DNA of 64,000 nt from Alviniconcha marisindica (taxonomy: Eukaryota; Mollusca; Gastropoda; Provannidae). The stretch covers positions 482,501 through 546,500 of the forward strand of contig JABMCL010000106.1 in NCBI GenBank assembly GCA_018857735.1, in the 5' to 3' direction. Of the stretch, positions 13,236 through 26,607 are shown in pieces. The translations under genes were made by a program, and so were the position numbers. The notes under the pieces are model-generated. The model had not been told where the DNA came from, did no database searches, and was given only the letters and a program-made list of their open reading frames with translations. The stretch's first letter is position 1. Every line of letters starts with the position of its first letter.

Positions 13236-14460
13236 CTGCCCTCTCCTGCCCTGCAGATAGGTTAAGCCAACCAGAAACTTTCTACAACCCGTCCTCTCCT
13301 GAACAGCCTTGCAGACACACATTAAGCCAACCAGAGACATTCATTTTCTACAGCCTTGCCTCTCTTGAACAGTCGTGCAGATAGGATAAGCCAACAAGAA
13401 ACTTTCTACAACCTGGCCTCTCCTGAACAGCCCTGCAGATAGATTAAGCCAACCAGAAACATTCATTTTCTACAACATGGCCTCTCTGGAACAGCCCTGC
13501 AGACACACATTAAGCCAACCCAGAAACATTCATTTTCTACAACCTGCCTCTCCTGAACAGCCCTGCAGACAGTTTAAGCCAACCGGAAACTTTCTACAAC
13601 CAGGCCTCTCCTGAACAGCCTTGCAGACAGCTTAAGTCAACCAGAAACGTTCATTTTCTACAACCTGGCCTCTCTTGAACAGCCCTGCAAATAGGTTAAG
13701 TCAACCAGAAACGTTCATTTTCTACAACCTGGCCTCTCTTGAACAGCCCTGCAAATAGGTTAAGTCAACCAGAAACGTTCATTTTCTACAACCTGGCCTC
13801 TCTTGAACAGCCCTGCAAATAGGTTAAGTCAACCAGAAACGTTCATTTTCTACAACCTGGCCTCTCTTGAACAGCCCTGCAAATAGGTTAAGTCAACCAG
13901 AAACGTTCATTTTCTACAACCTGGCCTCTCTTGAACAGCCCTGCAAATAGGTTAAGTCAACCAGAAACGTTCATTTTCTACAAACCTGGCCTCTCCTGGA
14001 ACAATCTTGATTTTCCAGGAATTTACAAGTTTGAAAGCCCTGCAGATGGTTAAGCCACTGGAAACTTTCTACAACCAGGCCCCTCTTGAACCTTGCAGAC
14101 AGCAGTCAACCCGAAACGTTCATTTTCTACAAACCCCTCTCTGAATTGCGCATTAAGTCAACCGAAACTTCTTTTCTACAAACCCGGCCTCTCTTGAACA
14201 GCCTTGCAGACAGCAAGTCAACCAGAAACGTTCATTTTCTACAACTGGCCCCTTTGAACAGCCTTGCAGACAGCTTAAGTCAACCAGAAACGTTCATTTT
14301 CTACAACCTGGCCTCTCTTGAACAGCCTTGCAGACAGCTTAAGTCAACCAGAAACGTTCATTTTCTACAACCTGGCCTCTCTTGAACAGCCTTGCAGACA
14401 GCTTAAGTCAACCAGAAACGTTCATTTTCTACAACCTGGCCTCTCTTGAAAACCCCAAGT
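13236..14460. repeat. Minisatellite, about 65-bp period, about 19 units
   Basis: The unit carries TTGCAGACAGCTTAAGTCAA, CCAGAAACGTTCATTTTCTA and CAACCTGGCCTCTCTTGAAC. Units at 13,690-13,980 are nearly identical and the 3' ones are more degraded. A single diverged unit sits 44 kb away at 57,905-57,975, so the array was probably seeded from a dispersed element. Confidence 0.9.
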
Positions 14461-14544
14461 TAGTCCCGAAACGTTATTTCTCAAACCCGGCCCCCCTGAC
14501 ATGCTATGAACTGATCTGTCTTTCGTCTTCGGATGGGAAGCACA

Positions 14545-14575
14545 TCGCTAATGACGTCACATGATGTCATGGGGG
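14545..14575 (+). promoter_or_regulatory. CRE-like site upstream of the C1q-like exon
   Basis: A full palindromic CRE, TGACGTCA, lies at 14552-14559, followed by TGATGTCAT at 14562-14570. It is about 150 bases before the C1q-like block. Regulatory function is inference, since the first exon of that gene is not known. Confidence 0.25.
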
Positions 14576-14714
14576 AAGGGGGGGGGGGGGGGAGAGAGAG
14601 AGAGAGAGAGAAAGGGTTAAAACGTCAGTCTCCATCATTTTAGTGCGCAGCCGCCGCTGATAATTATGGGCTGAAGCAGTGACGTGGAGCTTGCCTCGGC
14701 GATGGTGCTTTCAG

Positions 14715-15771
14715 CTACTTTGAGATTCACTGCAGAAGAAAGCCCTGGAAGTGGAACACTAACGCCAGTGTGCCCAAAGACGGAATCTACTTCTTCAGTC
14801 TTCGCGCGGACCCGACTAGAGGCACGGAGAACGCGACCCTGGTCTTGAAGCGAAACGGGACACCGATGTTTTCGGCCGTCGCGGAAGGACTCCTCAGCAG
14901 CGCATCACTGGCGACACCAGTGAAGGCGGAAGACGAGCTGGAGGTCGTCGGGATTTGCAAAGGCGAGGCCACCGTGTCTGCCGCGTTCGTTTCCCCGCTG
15001 AACGGTATCTACGGTACGGTGATGGCGAAGGTCGTATCCCACGGCCAGAATACGCTCGTAAAGTTCAACTCCAAACTGACCCTCAACGGTTGGGAGGATG
15101 ACGCTGATACCTTTACGACACTCATTGCGCCCACGACCGGCATATACTGGGTGGCAGCAAGGCCAGTGCCTGGTGTCGGAACAACTGTGGTGCACGTGAT
15201 AAACGGAGACACACAACTGTTCACGATCCACGGCCAAACCACGCCCTATCTATCAACCGGAAAAGCCGTCTCTACCTCTGCCGCTTTTTACCTGACGTCC
15301 GGCTCGACGCTCGCTCTCAAAATCAAGAGCAAGGACAGGTACACCACCGCTGGAACCATGCTGTCGTTTGTGCACCTGGTAGGCAACCAGGAATCTAACA
15401 CAGGGAACCACCGTCACATCGCCTTCACTGGGACGCCGAGAGCCACCAGGGAGTACACCCTGAAAAACCACGTCTCCTTCGACAACGCTGTAACCAACCA
15501 CGGGAGTCTGTACTCCAACCGTCAGATCCGAATCCCGGTGGACGGAGTCTATCTGATCTCTCTAAGGCCCGACCCCAAACCCGCCTGGCCTCTCCATCTG
15601 AAATTGCATATAAATTCCAACCCTGCACCGACGTGGATCGCCTATTCTGTGCTCGCCCAAAGCGGTCAGTCTGTGGCCTTGAGGCTTGAGCGAAACAACG
15701 TGCTTGTGGTCAAGACCGCGGGCCGTGTGGAAACCCATTCTCTCTGGTCAGTTGCGTTCGTACAACCCTAG
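14715..15771 (+). CDS. C1q/TNF-like jelly-roll protein, three repeats, 3' coding exon
   Basis: An open block of about 352 codons ends in TAG. Three homologous segments carry the C1q core pattern P-x2-G-[IV]-Y-x5-R: PKDGIYFFSLRADP (near 14773), APTTGIYWVAARPVPG (near 15131) and IPVDGVYLISLRPDP (near 15533). Each is followed by alternating beta strands and an FV-type end such as SFVHL or VAFVQP. C1q-domain proteins are secreted or surface lectin-like recognition molecules that are greatly expanded in molluscs. No in-frame ATG precedes the first repeat. The acceptor GTGCTTTCAG|C at 14714/14715 is my choice for the exon start, so a signal peptide exon should lie upstream. Sequence divergence makes the subfamily uncertain; a TNF-like fold is the alternative. 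Confidence 0.6.
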
Positions 15772-16099
15772 TAATCTCCCCCGCTTTCTACAAGTTCGGT
15801 CGTACCTTTCTAGGGCGCCATTTTTATTCTTTGTTAAAAACAGCATAGCGTTTCCTTCCTAGCGGTTCTGTCTTCAAACTTAAAGGAACTAACCTTCACA
15901 GGTTTGGCGTAAAAACTTATCCTTCTTCTTCTTCTTTAAAAAAAAATTAAGATTTTTTTTTTTTTTTTTAGTCCTCATCTCCTCCTCCTCCTCCTCCTCC
16001 TTCTTCTTCTTCTTTTTAAATGAAATTTTGTTAATTTAGTCATAACAAAAATAATGTTGCTTAATTTTTTTAGTTTTTTTATCTGCCGGTCCTGGCTAG
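15772..16099. other. Region downstream of the C1q-like exon
   Basis: Probable 3' UTR and flank with CTT/CTC triplet runs at 15920-16015. No AATAAA signal was noticed. Confidence 0.4.
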
Positions 16100-16610
16100 C
16101 AACCATATTTGTTGGCTCTTTACTAAGAAAAGTGAGAACTCGGTGTGTTGGAAATGACAGTGACTCGCTCCTTACCTATGAAGACCAGAAAAATGAGAAC
16201 TCGACGAGTTGGAGTTTGACAGTGACTCGTTCTTTACCAATGAACAGGAGAAAATGAGAACTCGCTGTGTTGGAGTTTGACGGTGACACACAAAGTTCCT
16301 TACCAATGAAGAGCGGAAATGAGAACTCGATGTGTTGGTGTTTGACAGTGACACACAAAATTCTTTACCAATGAAGAGCAGAAAAATGAGAACTCGACGG
16401 GTTGGAGTTTTGTGAAGTTTTGCATGAAGAGCAGAAATGAGAACTCAATGTGTTGGAGTTCGACAGTGACACACAAAATTCTTTACCAATGAAGAGCAGA
16501 AAAATAAGAACTGTGTTGGAGTTGACAGTGACTCGTTCTTTACCAATGAATAGCAGAAAAATAAGAACTCGGTGTACTGGAGTTAACAGTGATTCAATAT
16601 TCTGCGGATC
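16100..16610. repeat. Minisatellite, about 67-bp period, about 8 units
   Basis: The unit contains ATGAGAACTCGATGTGTTGG, AGTTTGACAGTGAC and TTCTTTACCAATGAAGAGCA, with internal deletions in several units. Confidence 0.9.
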
Positions 16611-17402
16611 CTCATGAGAGACAAATGTCTTAAAGTTGATGCTGTTTGTTTACTTAGACTAGCTTTTGAGACCAGCCTGGGGGTGGAGCTAGAACCGGCG
16701 GTAGATATTTCTCGGGAGGAAAAGGGTTAATCGATTTTTGTTCATGTAAATGTTGGTAGTGTTAGTTGTGGACTTTAACGGCAATTTTTGTTGTTTGACA
16801 TTTTGCAGTGTTTTATTCAAAAAAGTTCCATCTGATCGCTAAATTACTGTATATATTTTTCTTGTTGTCTTATTACGATATCTTATCTTTACGGTTTTAT
16901 TACGATATCTTATCTTTGGGGTTTTGTTGCTGTGTTCCTTGTTTGTTTGTTTGTTTGTTTGTGTTTATGTGTTTGTTTGTTTGATTGTTTTGTTGTTGTT
17001 GTTGTTGTTTGGGGGGGGGGGGTTGATTGGTTGGAAAACGAGCGGGTTTTCTCTTCGCTGCATGTGTGTGTTTGTTTCTGGTTTGTTTTGCTTTGTCTAG
17101 CGTTAATTAATGCGTTGACTATCCAGGTAGATCGCGTATAATTTCTTCTTCTTCTCCTCCTTCTTCTTCTTCTTCTTCTTTTTCTTCTGTGAATTTTGTT
17201 TGTTGTTGTTGTTGTTTTTGTTTGTTGTTTTTGCTTTTCTTCTTCTTCTTCTTCTTGGTTTTTGTGGTTATTTTTGTTTTTCGTTTTTGTTTTTGTGGCG
17301 GGGGAGTGGTTTTCTTTTTAAAAATATTTTATAGGTTTTTTTGGTGATTGTTGTTGTCGTTGTTTTCATGTCTCTCCCCCCCCCCCTTCCGCCCGCCCCC
17401 CT

Positions 17403-17454
<52 letters not shown>

Positions 17455-17935
17455 TGGGTGGGTGATTTGGTGGATAAGTGTGTGGATGAGTGTGCAGATG
17501 TGTGTGCGTGAGTGGATGAATGACTGTGTGGCTGTGTGTGTGTGTGTGTGGGTGAGTGAGTGGATGTGTGTGTGTGTGCATGAGTGTGTGGATGAGTCAG
17601 TGGCTGTGTGTGTGGATTAATGAGTGGATGTGTGCGTGCATGAGTGTGTGGATTAGTGAGTGGATGAGTGTGTGGGTGAGTAAATGGATGAGTGTGTGTG
17701 CATGAGTGAGTGTGTGTGTGGGGGGGGGGGATGAGTGTGGGTGTGAGTGTGAACATGAGTGAGTGGATGAGTGAGTAGATGAGAGTGTGTGGATGATTGT
17801 GCGGGTGAGTGTGTGCACATGAGTGAGTGGATATGTGTGTGGGTGAGTGGGTGGATAAGTGTGTGTATGAGTGTGTGTATGAGTGTGTGTGTGGGTGAGT
17901 GGGTGGATGAGTGTGTGCTTCACCCTATGAGTCAA
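16611..17935. repeat. T-rich DNA with GTTT, CTT, (GT)n and GTGAGTGGAT repeats
   Basis: Bases 16,940-17,000 are GTTT/GTT repeats, 17,145-17,260 CTT runs, 17,404-17,452 (GT)n, and 17,453-17,920 a degenerate GTGAGTGGATGAGTGTGT array. No gene is visible. Confidence 0.8.
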
Positions 17936-18200
17936 CATAAAAAGAATATCAACAGGCACACGCAACATTCATTTACTTTATAAACGTAACATAAGATAAT
18001 ACTTTACTGACCTGCACAAGGACGTCTGCTTTGAGACATACCATCAATGTAACGTAAAATAAAGATTCAAACACATAATACTTCAAATTAAGACACATAC
18101 ATAAAAACAATTGTTTAAACAAATTACAATTTTAGCTTAAAGCAAGTTAATAATAACAGAAATAACGCGCGCACGCGGACGCGCATACACACGCGCTCGG

Positions 18201-18290
<90 letters not shown>

Positions 18291-18300
18291 GCATACTTTG
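17936..18300. repeat. AT-rich unique stretch and (CA)n
   Basis: About 230 bases of AT-rich sequence without a gene, then a CGCG-led CA array at 18,165-18,290. Confidence 0.8.
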
Positions 18301-18379
18301 TTTTGTTTTGTTTTTCGTTGTTGTTAGTTTGTTTGCTTGTTTGTTTGCTTGCTTGTTTGTTTGCTTGCTTGTGCGTGTG

Positions 18380-18443
<64 letters not shown>

Positions 18444-18570
18444 TGTGTTTGGGGTGGGTGGTTTGCTTGTGTGTGTGTGGGGGGGAGGTGGGGGGGGGGG
18501 TGGTTTCGGTTTCGGTTTTTCGTTTGTTTGTTTGCTAGCTTGTATCTTTCTTTCTTTCTTTCTTTCTGCG
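18301..18570. repeat. GTTT, (GT)n and (GTGC)n compound array
   Basis: GTTTGCTT repeats, then GT, then a GTGC run at 18,390-18,445, a poly-G stretch and a short TTTC run. Confidence 0.9.
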
Positions 18571-18619
18571 TGAGGTTCTTTTATACCCAAGTTCAGACTG
18601 AGGGGTGTGCAAAATGAAA

Positions 18620-19200
18620 AGGCGGCATGCATAAAGAAAAGGCGAGCCCGCTGATCAGACCACCGCGGCGCGTGCGCGAAGAGACTGATCCAAGACAGCG
18701 GCAGAAGCGGCGCGTGGCGTGCGCGTGCCGCCGCGTCGCTGTGCGCATGCGTCACGCGAGGCCTCGCCTTGATGCGCGCGCCGCTCCCTCGAGCGGTCTT
18801 CTCGTGTCCCGGCAAATGCAGCGTGAAATGAAAGCGACAAGATGGGTATCTCACCGACTCGGCCCCTGAGGGGACTGGCTCGGACTCCCCGCGTGTACCC
18901 CTCGTACCCGGCGTACCCTCTCTCTGCTGGGTATCCTGTCTGATTCGGCCTGCGTAGTTTGGAAGTCGCGTGTGGCTGTCAGTTAGCGGTTGTTGTCATG
19001 ATAATGGGGAATTAAATGAACAAGTTTCGGGCGGTAATAACCCTGCTTCGCCGGACTACACTCAGGACTGCCCAAACCGGCGAGTGTGGTTGCCGTAGCT
19101 CGTCATGGCCGCCGTCGCTGTTCGTGGTCTTCATTGCCGGTGTGCATAAGAGAAGTTGAATAGTCAGTTTTTTGTCAGTGATGAATGATAACAGAGGAAA
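18620..19200. promoter_or_regulatory. CpG-rich island-like segment
   Basis: CpG density is far above the surrounding repeats, especially 18,655-18,790 (GCGGCGCGTGCGCG and similar words). There is a GTCATGGCCGCCG word at 19,103. It resembles a CpG island promoter, but no adjacent exon was recognised on either strand. Confidence 0.3.
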
Positions 19201-19229
19201 CTTGAGACTGACGGAGACTACAGATCGTG

Positions 19230-19504
19230 TACTGTTCTCTCTCTCTCTCTCTCAGTCTCTCTCTGTCTCTCTGTCATCTGGGATTATTTCTCTCTGAACT
19301 TCGGCGGTATACTCCTCGCTCTCCCGGACTACATCTCGGACTGCTCCTAAACCGGTCGAGTTCGTCTGCTCGTCTCTCATCCTCGTCGCTTTCTTCTCTC
19401 TCTCCTGTCTAAACTTATAGTCAGTCTTCTCTCTTCTCCCTTCTCCTCCTCTCATCTAACGCTACTATCTTGAGTATTAAGATTTTCGAGTTCGGTTCTC
19501 TCTC

Positions 19505-19591
<87 letters not shown>

Positions 19592-19703
19592 CCTTGACAC
19601 TATTTCATTCCTGAGTCTCTCTCTCTCTCTCTCTCTCCTCTCCGTTCTCTCTCTCTCTCCCCTCTCTCTCTCTCTTCTCTCTCTCTCCCTCATTCTTCCT
19701 TCT

Positions 19704-19789
<86 letters not shown>

Positions 19790-19822
19790 CGCTACTATCC
19801 TTGAGTATTAAATTTTCGATCA

Positions 19823-19904
<82 letters not shown>

Positions 19905-20085
19905 TCATCCTCTAATTGGTCATCTCTCTCTCTCTCCTTCTCATCTTCTTCCTCTCTCTTCTCTCTCTCTCTCTCTCTCTCTCCTCTCTCTCTTCTCTCT
20001 CTCATTGCTCTCTCTCTCGCTTAACTACATATCCTGATATTAACGTAATAGTTTGAGTGGATCTTTCTCTAGCTTCATCGCGTAC

Positions 20086-20153
<68 letters not shown>

Positions 20154-20400
20154 CTCTCTCCTCTCGCTCTATCCTTGATATTAAAGTTTTCGATTCCCCC
20201 ATCTCTCTCTCTCTCTCTCCTCTCTCTCCTCTCTCTCTCTCTCTCTTTCTCTCCTCTCTTCTCCCTTCTCCTCCTCTCTCTCTCTCTATCTCTATCTACT
20301 ATCCCTCCCCCCCTCCTACGTACATTGAATTAAAGTTTCATTCCCGAGTTCTCTCTCTCTCTCTCTCTCTGTCCTCTCTCTCTCTCCTCTCTCTCCTCTC

Positions 20401-20442
<42 letters not shown>

Positions 20443-20450
20443 CATGGCTT
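19230..20450. repeat. Series of (CT)n arrays separated by a recurring linker
   Basis: At least five CT arrays are separated by related linkers with ACGCTACTATCCTTGAGTAT followed by TTTTCGAGTTCGG-like words (19,457; 19,787; 20,020; 20,166; 20,318). A similar linker with TAAAGTTTTCCAGTTCGAG lies at 22,736 before another CT run. Confidence 0.85.
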
Positions 20451-20639
20451 TAGACGGGGTAGAGTGAATATGGGCTTTTCCGAGCGCTTAGATACCATAT
20501 CGAACTGATAATTAACGATAATAGTAATAATGGTGGGATCTTTCTCAAATGAGCTATATGCGCGTACATTTCATCTTCAGTTTTAAAAAACTGACTTCAA
20601 AATACACGATATTAATATATATACACAAATTTATCATTA

Positions 20640-20692
20640 AACATAGCCCCCCCACCCCCCCACCCCCCATAAACACACACACACCACACACA

Positions 20693-20747
<55 letters not shown>

Positions 20748-20825
20748 TGCACGCACACGTACGCACGCGCGCGCGCGCGCACACACACACACACAAACAC
20801 ACACACACAAACACACACACACAGC
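20640..20825. repeat. (CA)n with CG/CA alternation
   Basis: CA array with an alternating CG segment at 20,745-20,780. Confidence 0.95.
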
Positions 20826-21705
20826 GGATTTACTTGAGGCAGGCTTGAGACAGTTGGAAGTGTTAGGAGTCAGAGACAGAGAGAAGGTGAGTCCTGAGCT
20901 GAGACTTCAAGAAAGACAACGTTTGAGCCATGATGATAATTATGAGCATGTCGCACAGACTGAGGAAGGGAGATTAATCCAGATTGAGGAACCAAGGGTC
21001 GCCGCCCTTGACATTTCAAGTCTTGCGCCTGTTCGAAATACGAATTCAACTCAGCCAAATGATCAGGGAACTTTAAATGCAGTCAGCACGTTACGTCGTT
21101 TGAAACAACACGACGAATCCGCAAAGAAGCCATAAACCCGAAAACCAATCAATCAATTCATGAAAACTGGCCGAAACTTCTTCACTAAACTGGAGATGAT
21201 GACGATTTGATGAGCGACATCGCGAGTGACCCGCACGTAAGTCTTTTGTGAACTGCCAGCCGCTACAAGTAGGCCAGTCTTCTTTCCCACGGTCTTATGC
21301 CCCCGCATGTCGCACCCTGCTCACTGCCCGGGCTCATTTCAAATTCATCAATTCAGCGAACGTCTCATTTGCCACACGACAGCGTCTTGAATCGGGGGGC
21401 TGTGGAGTCTTTAGCCGAACTATCGACCGCTACCACTGTACCAGGTGCAAACTGCAGGAGTTTGCCTAATTCGCCAGGTGCAAACTGCAGGAGTTTGCCT
21501 AATTCGCCTGACCTGTTGCCTAAATCGCCTGAACTTGAGGCAAGATGGTGGCATTCGCCGGTTGAAGACGCGCATTACCCTGGTTCCAGTTTTTGGTGAA
21601 GAATAGAACGTCTGTCGGACTCGCAGTTTATTTGGTGATTTAACGAAGAGACGGGTAGTTTCGGTTTGTATGTTTTGGGAGGACTATCTCTTTCCGTCAC
21701 GCCAC
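20826..21705. other. Unassigned unique sequence
   Basis: Non-repetitive except a 37-bp direct duplication near 21,440-21,505 (CAGGTGCAAACTGCAGGAGT). Plus frames at 20,845-21,135 and 21,297-21,599 are open, but they show no domain and no clear splice context. Confidence 0.4.
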
Positions 21706-21707
21706 GA

Positions 21708-21950
<243 letters not shown>

Positions 21951-22192
21951 TTGGGGTGGGATTGTTTTGTTTGTTTGTTGTTGTTTTTTGTTTTTGTTTT
22001 TGGGGGGTCCCGATATTACCGTTTCAGTTCCCGGGACAAAGTGATCGGTTTAGTTAATCTCTCTTTGCTGTTACCGATACCCGGTTTAATTCTTCCATCA
22101 GTCCCATAACCCCCCACCCACCCGCATCCCCACTCCACCCTTCTTCTCCCCAACCCCGTGTCATTTTAGTTCCTCCTGTTAATTCTTTCTTT

Positions 22193-22195
<3 letters not shown>

Positions 22196-22256
<61 letters not shown>
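22196..22256. repeat. (AT)n microsatellite
   Basis: About 60 bases of uninterrupted AT dinucleotide. Confidence 0.95.
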
Positions 22257-22260
<4 letters not shown>

Positions 22261-22419
22261 AGTATCCTTGCGATGGAGTACCGTGTGCAGCCACAAAAGT
22301 GAAATTCAATCTGCTGAGAACCACCAGCTGCCCGGCAAATACTCCTTCTTTCACGCCCTAAGGGCAGAGCATAGCTTAGTATGCCACGCCTGCTACCGAG
22401 ATAGGCTACTGATACTTCT

Positions 22420-22431
22420 CTCTCTCCTCCT

Positions 22432-22505
<74 letters not shown>

Positions 22506-22842
22506 ATCGTATGCTCATAATATGTAACGGAATGATGTATGGCATGTGTTCATCTGGCGCTGTGAGTACGCTATGTTTTGTGTGGAAATTCTCATGTATA
22601 ACGTTTCACTCACTCATTCATGCCTATTATGTATATAAATAATGCCTGTAATTTGATATCTGTTCATCAGTAGCTTAGCAAGGACTAGTTGTTAGACAGG
22701 TTTTTGACTGAACCTAAACTACAATCCATGTAAAATAAAGTTTTCCAGTTCGAGTTCGAGTTCTCTCTCTCACTTGTCCTGAGGTGACCCTTTGCGGTTG
22801 ACAGGACGTTAAAATCCAGTTGCTAACTCCACCACCCCCCCC

Positions 22843-22885
<43 letters not shown>
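22420..22885. repeat. Two (CT)n arrays flanking unique and element-derived sequence
   Basis: CT runs at 22,430-22,505 and 22,853-22,882. Between them, 22,780-22,830 matches the dispersed GTTGACAGGACGTTAAAATC element seen at 60,355-60,400. A poly-C run precedes the second CT array. Confidence 0.85.
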
Positions 22886-22888
<3 letters not shown>

Positions 22889-23390
22889 CCGGTTCATTCA
22901 ACTTCATTTTTCCAGTGTTCCTCAAACACAACTGGCGCCGCTGTAACAGGAAGAGTAAATGAGACAGACTTGTGATTAGATGAATTGTTAATCTTTCGCT
23001 TTAATATGACCATCGCCGTTGACTGGATGGTAAAACATAAAAAGAGTCTAGCTCTTCTTTTGTACTGAGGCATTCTGTACATTGTGCGTGCGCGCGCGCG
23101 TGGGGGGACAAGCGCGCGATAGCGCGTTCGTGCAAAATGCCCGTACAAAACTGTTCGTGTGTGACGCGGCGTCACGTTCTCATCTTTGTGAAGTTTCAAC
23201 CCCTCCTCCTCTGCTTGCATAATAAGACCGATTTTAGGGCTTAGTACTTGGTTTAATGAACCAGTGAGTGCCACGTAAGCAGTTGGCTTGACACCCTAAC
23301 GACATCCTCCAAGCAGGCATCCACATGCACGTGCACCACACAGACGCATCAACGGTAATACGGTAACATCAGCCACACAGCCGCGACTGA
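22886..23390. other. Unassigned unique sequence
   Basis: Includes a CG-alternating stretch near 23,080-23,100. A minus frame at 22,894-23,274 is open but unrecognised. Confidence 0.4.
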
Positions 23391-23645
23391 AACGAAAGCG
23401 ATCACACGCGGTTTGACTGTTTTTGAATTACGACCTTCGTTTTTCTTCCAAATTGTTCGGAGGGCGACGAAACGAAAACCATCACAGTTCACACGGGGTG
23501 AGACTATTTTTGAATTACGACCTTCGTTTTTTCTTCCGAATTGTTCGGAGGGCGACGAAACGAAAGCGATCACACGGGGCGGGACTATTCTTTTAATTAC
23601 GACCTTCGTTTTCTCCCAAATTGTTCGGAGGGCGACGAGCTGTGC
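23390..23645. repeat. Tandem repeat, about 80 bp, three units
   Basis: The unit carries TTTGAATTACGACCTTCGTT and AATTGTTCGGAGGGCGACGA. Units differ by small indels. Confidence 0.85.
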
Positions 23646-25930
23646 TGTTCTAAACAATATCAATGCTCACGCGCGTGGAATATCCGAGGCCTCTTACGAA
23701 CATACGACGCCACGTCAAAACGGTATGTCACCTTGAGTTACGAGACAGAGCCGTCGGCAGACGCGTGCCGACGTATTGTTTCAAATGTAGTAGGCTGCGC
23801 GCGCGTAACTCAAACGCACGCGCTCGTCTGAGCCCGCAGCCATGGCACGTAAAACTCGCACGCGCGTGAAAGTCTGAAATAATTGTTCAGCTTACTGCGA
23901 TGAAAAACGGTGGGTTTCCAAGCAGAACACTGAGCGTCGAAAAGACTGGGGAAGTGGCTGAATACTGAACAAGTAGGGGACCCGGAAAGGCGGTATAGTG
24001 ATTCATGAATACGCAATGCATTATATTTGAGCGAGCTAAGGGGACAAAGGGGGAAGGGCGGGGTGGGTGGGGTGGAGGGGGAGGTACAGTGAGACGGGAG
24101 CGGAGAGACTGTGCAGAAAGGCCGAGGTCAAACGCTAGGCCATGCTTGCCGCGCCGTCACTCTGGAAACGACCTACGAAAATGCCAAATTTGAAATCATC
24201 AAGGCCTTTTTCCTCCCTTCGCACGAGCACGTAAAAGGATTTCGATCAAAATGCACAGTGTCAGTTGAAAACAGATTTGTTATAAGCCCATCAGATATAC
24301 TGTTTGCAGGCGTGTATGTGTGCACTTTTCAGCCCGGGAAATTTTACAAGCTGGGGCAGTGAAGGGGTTAAAAGCAAAACGTAGTCACTCGACCGTGGCG
24401 GTTATGCCTGCTAAATGATCAGTGACTGCCGGCCGCACAACTCGTATTCACCACGTGTCACGGCTTTTTCTTGACGCGTCAGTTCTAATTAAACAAATCG
24501 ATTCACCTTACCGCAAAGTCAGTTACTGGGCCGGTGGCAGGGACCGGGGTTGGGGAGGGGGGGGGGGGGGGGGGAGGGGATCAGTTACATAATTGATCAC
24601 ATGCAGTAGAAAAACGTTTTCTATTCTTTACACTGACATGACAGCGTCCGTTGTTTACGGTAAAAAAATAAAAAATAAAAAATAAATTTAAAAATTGAGG
24701 TTACTGCACGCGGTTTCATTTTATTTTTATGTAATTTTTTTTTGGACACAATTAGCTGTCAATTTGCATCAGGCATCTCTCACTCGATCGACAAAACAGC
24801 GTGCGCCGCCGAAAGGGCAGGAGTGGTCCCCCTTGCCTCTTCACTCTCTGAAGCCGCCGCATTGTGGCAACCATTTGTGTGCTAACAAGCATTGTTGGGG
24901 CGCGAGTGCAAGAAAAACACGGAACTCGCCTGGGAATCGGGTTCTCCTCTCGTTCCCATCATCATCGAGACTTATAATTCCAGTCTGAAGGGCCGGAGTG
25001 GGGTGAGGTGGGCGGCGGTTTGAATAATCTGAGGTTCGACTGAAGTGCCTTCGAGCGTGTCACGGCAGGTGCAACAGAGTGAGGCGTTGCGGTGGGTTGT
25101 GGGGAAATGGCGATAGGATTGTCAACTTTCACGCTTTCCGGTTGGCTTTTTCTTCCTTTTCTTTTTCTTCTTCGTTTTTTTCCACAATTGATTTGTGACC
25201 GCCTCTCTCCTAACAGGAGCATACAGTTATAATTACGCTCAGCCAACTAACTGCACACTCGAAGCCGGGAGATTTTTAAAAAAAATTGCCGTTCCCAAAC
25301 TCTTCTGTCACCTTAAAAATGGGCCAGGACATTAAAACTGATAAAAGTCAACGCATAAAGATCATAGTTTCAAACATCTAATTAGTACAGCTTCCAACTA
25401 CACCAGCGAGGTTTTGTGAGACAGATGAACGTGTGTAGGTAGTTAGGTAGTTTTGCTTAATGTCCTCAGATGTCAGTTGACATATTAGGGACAAGCTGTG
25501 ACCAATGCCGAAGCATGGTTCAATATAGCTTTACATCCACGGAAACCAGAAGGCTCGTTAGGACGGACAGCTCAGGACGGCCACCTCGACTCTCACACAG
25601 CTCCTGAACTATGGTGAACGTGTGTATGTGTTTTTGTTGTTGTTGTTTTTCGGGTGTTTTTGTGTGTGTGTGTTTAATCCATTTTCGCATCAAAAGCGTT
25701 CATGATCATGCCGTACGTCAACCACAAAAGAAGTTTACAAGATTGAAGAAGAGTTACTTTTGCCGCCCCCGCCCTTTCACCAAAGGACTGTTTTAGTCCC
25801 CAATACCATTTCAGTATGCGCTTTGATAACTCTAATCAACAGCCAATGTTAAAGTTTTGCAAACTCAACAACTTGTCCAACTAAATCTATAGGTGTGTGC
25901 TTTGTTTGTTTGCTTTTGTTTTGTGTATCT
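23646..25930. other. 2.3 kb without a supported gene
   Basis: Mostly unique, with poly-G runs at 24,080 and 24,560. A dispersed element fragment lies at 25,450-25,500 (GTCAGTTGACATATTAGGGA). A family C SINE tail in inverse orientation lies at 25,522-25,570. Open frames of 60-97 codons carry no recognisable domain. Confidence 0.4.
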
Positions 25931-26054
25931 GGTGTGTGTGAGTGTGTGTGTGTGTGTGTGTGTTAGGGGGGTTGCCTTTTTGTTGTTTGTCGCCGAGTCC
26001 GAAAACGTCAACTGTTTTCCATCATTATACTGTCTCTGTCTGTCTTTCTGTCTG

Positions 26055-26170
<116 letters not shown>

Positions 26171-26404
26171 CAATAAGAACAAAAGTGGTCATCATTTTGG
26201 CCACATGTTTATTGTAACCATTCACAGTAGTGGGGATACGCTGTATCATTGTGACAACAACATGACAATACCAAAATATACAAAACATCACTGTTACAGA
26301 AGAGGAACGACTGTTAACATAATACACTTCATCAGTGGCTATACCTGGAAAAAGAAAGAAAAAGGAATGAATAAATGCTGGCGAAATAAAACAGAGTAGC
26401 TGTT

Positions 26405-26406
26405 TT

Positions 26407-26479
<73 letters not shown>

Positions 26480-26516
26480 TACCCTCGTTAATAAAAAAAA
26501 TCGTTCTCCCCCCCCC

Positions 26517-26605
<89 letters not shown>
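26405..26605. repeat. (CT)n and (CT)n-(CA)n arrays
   Basis: CT to 26,475, a short unique spacer, then a CT/CA compound to 26,604. Confidence 0.95.

Positions 26606-26607
<2 letters not shown>

Noticed and set aside
24111..24362. 83-codon plus frame
   Set aside because: Looks compositionally protein-like, but no domain, splice context or homologous family could be recognised.
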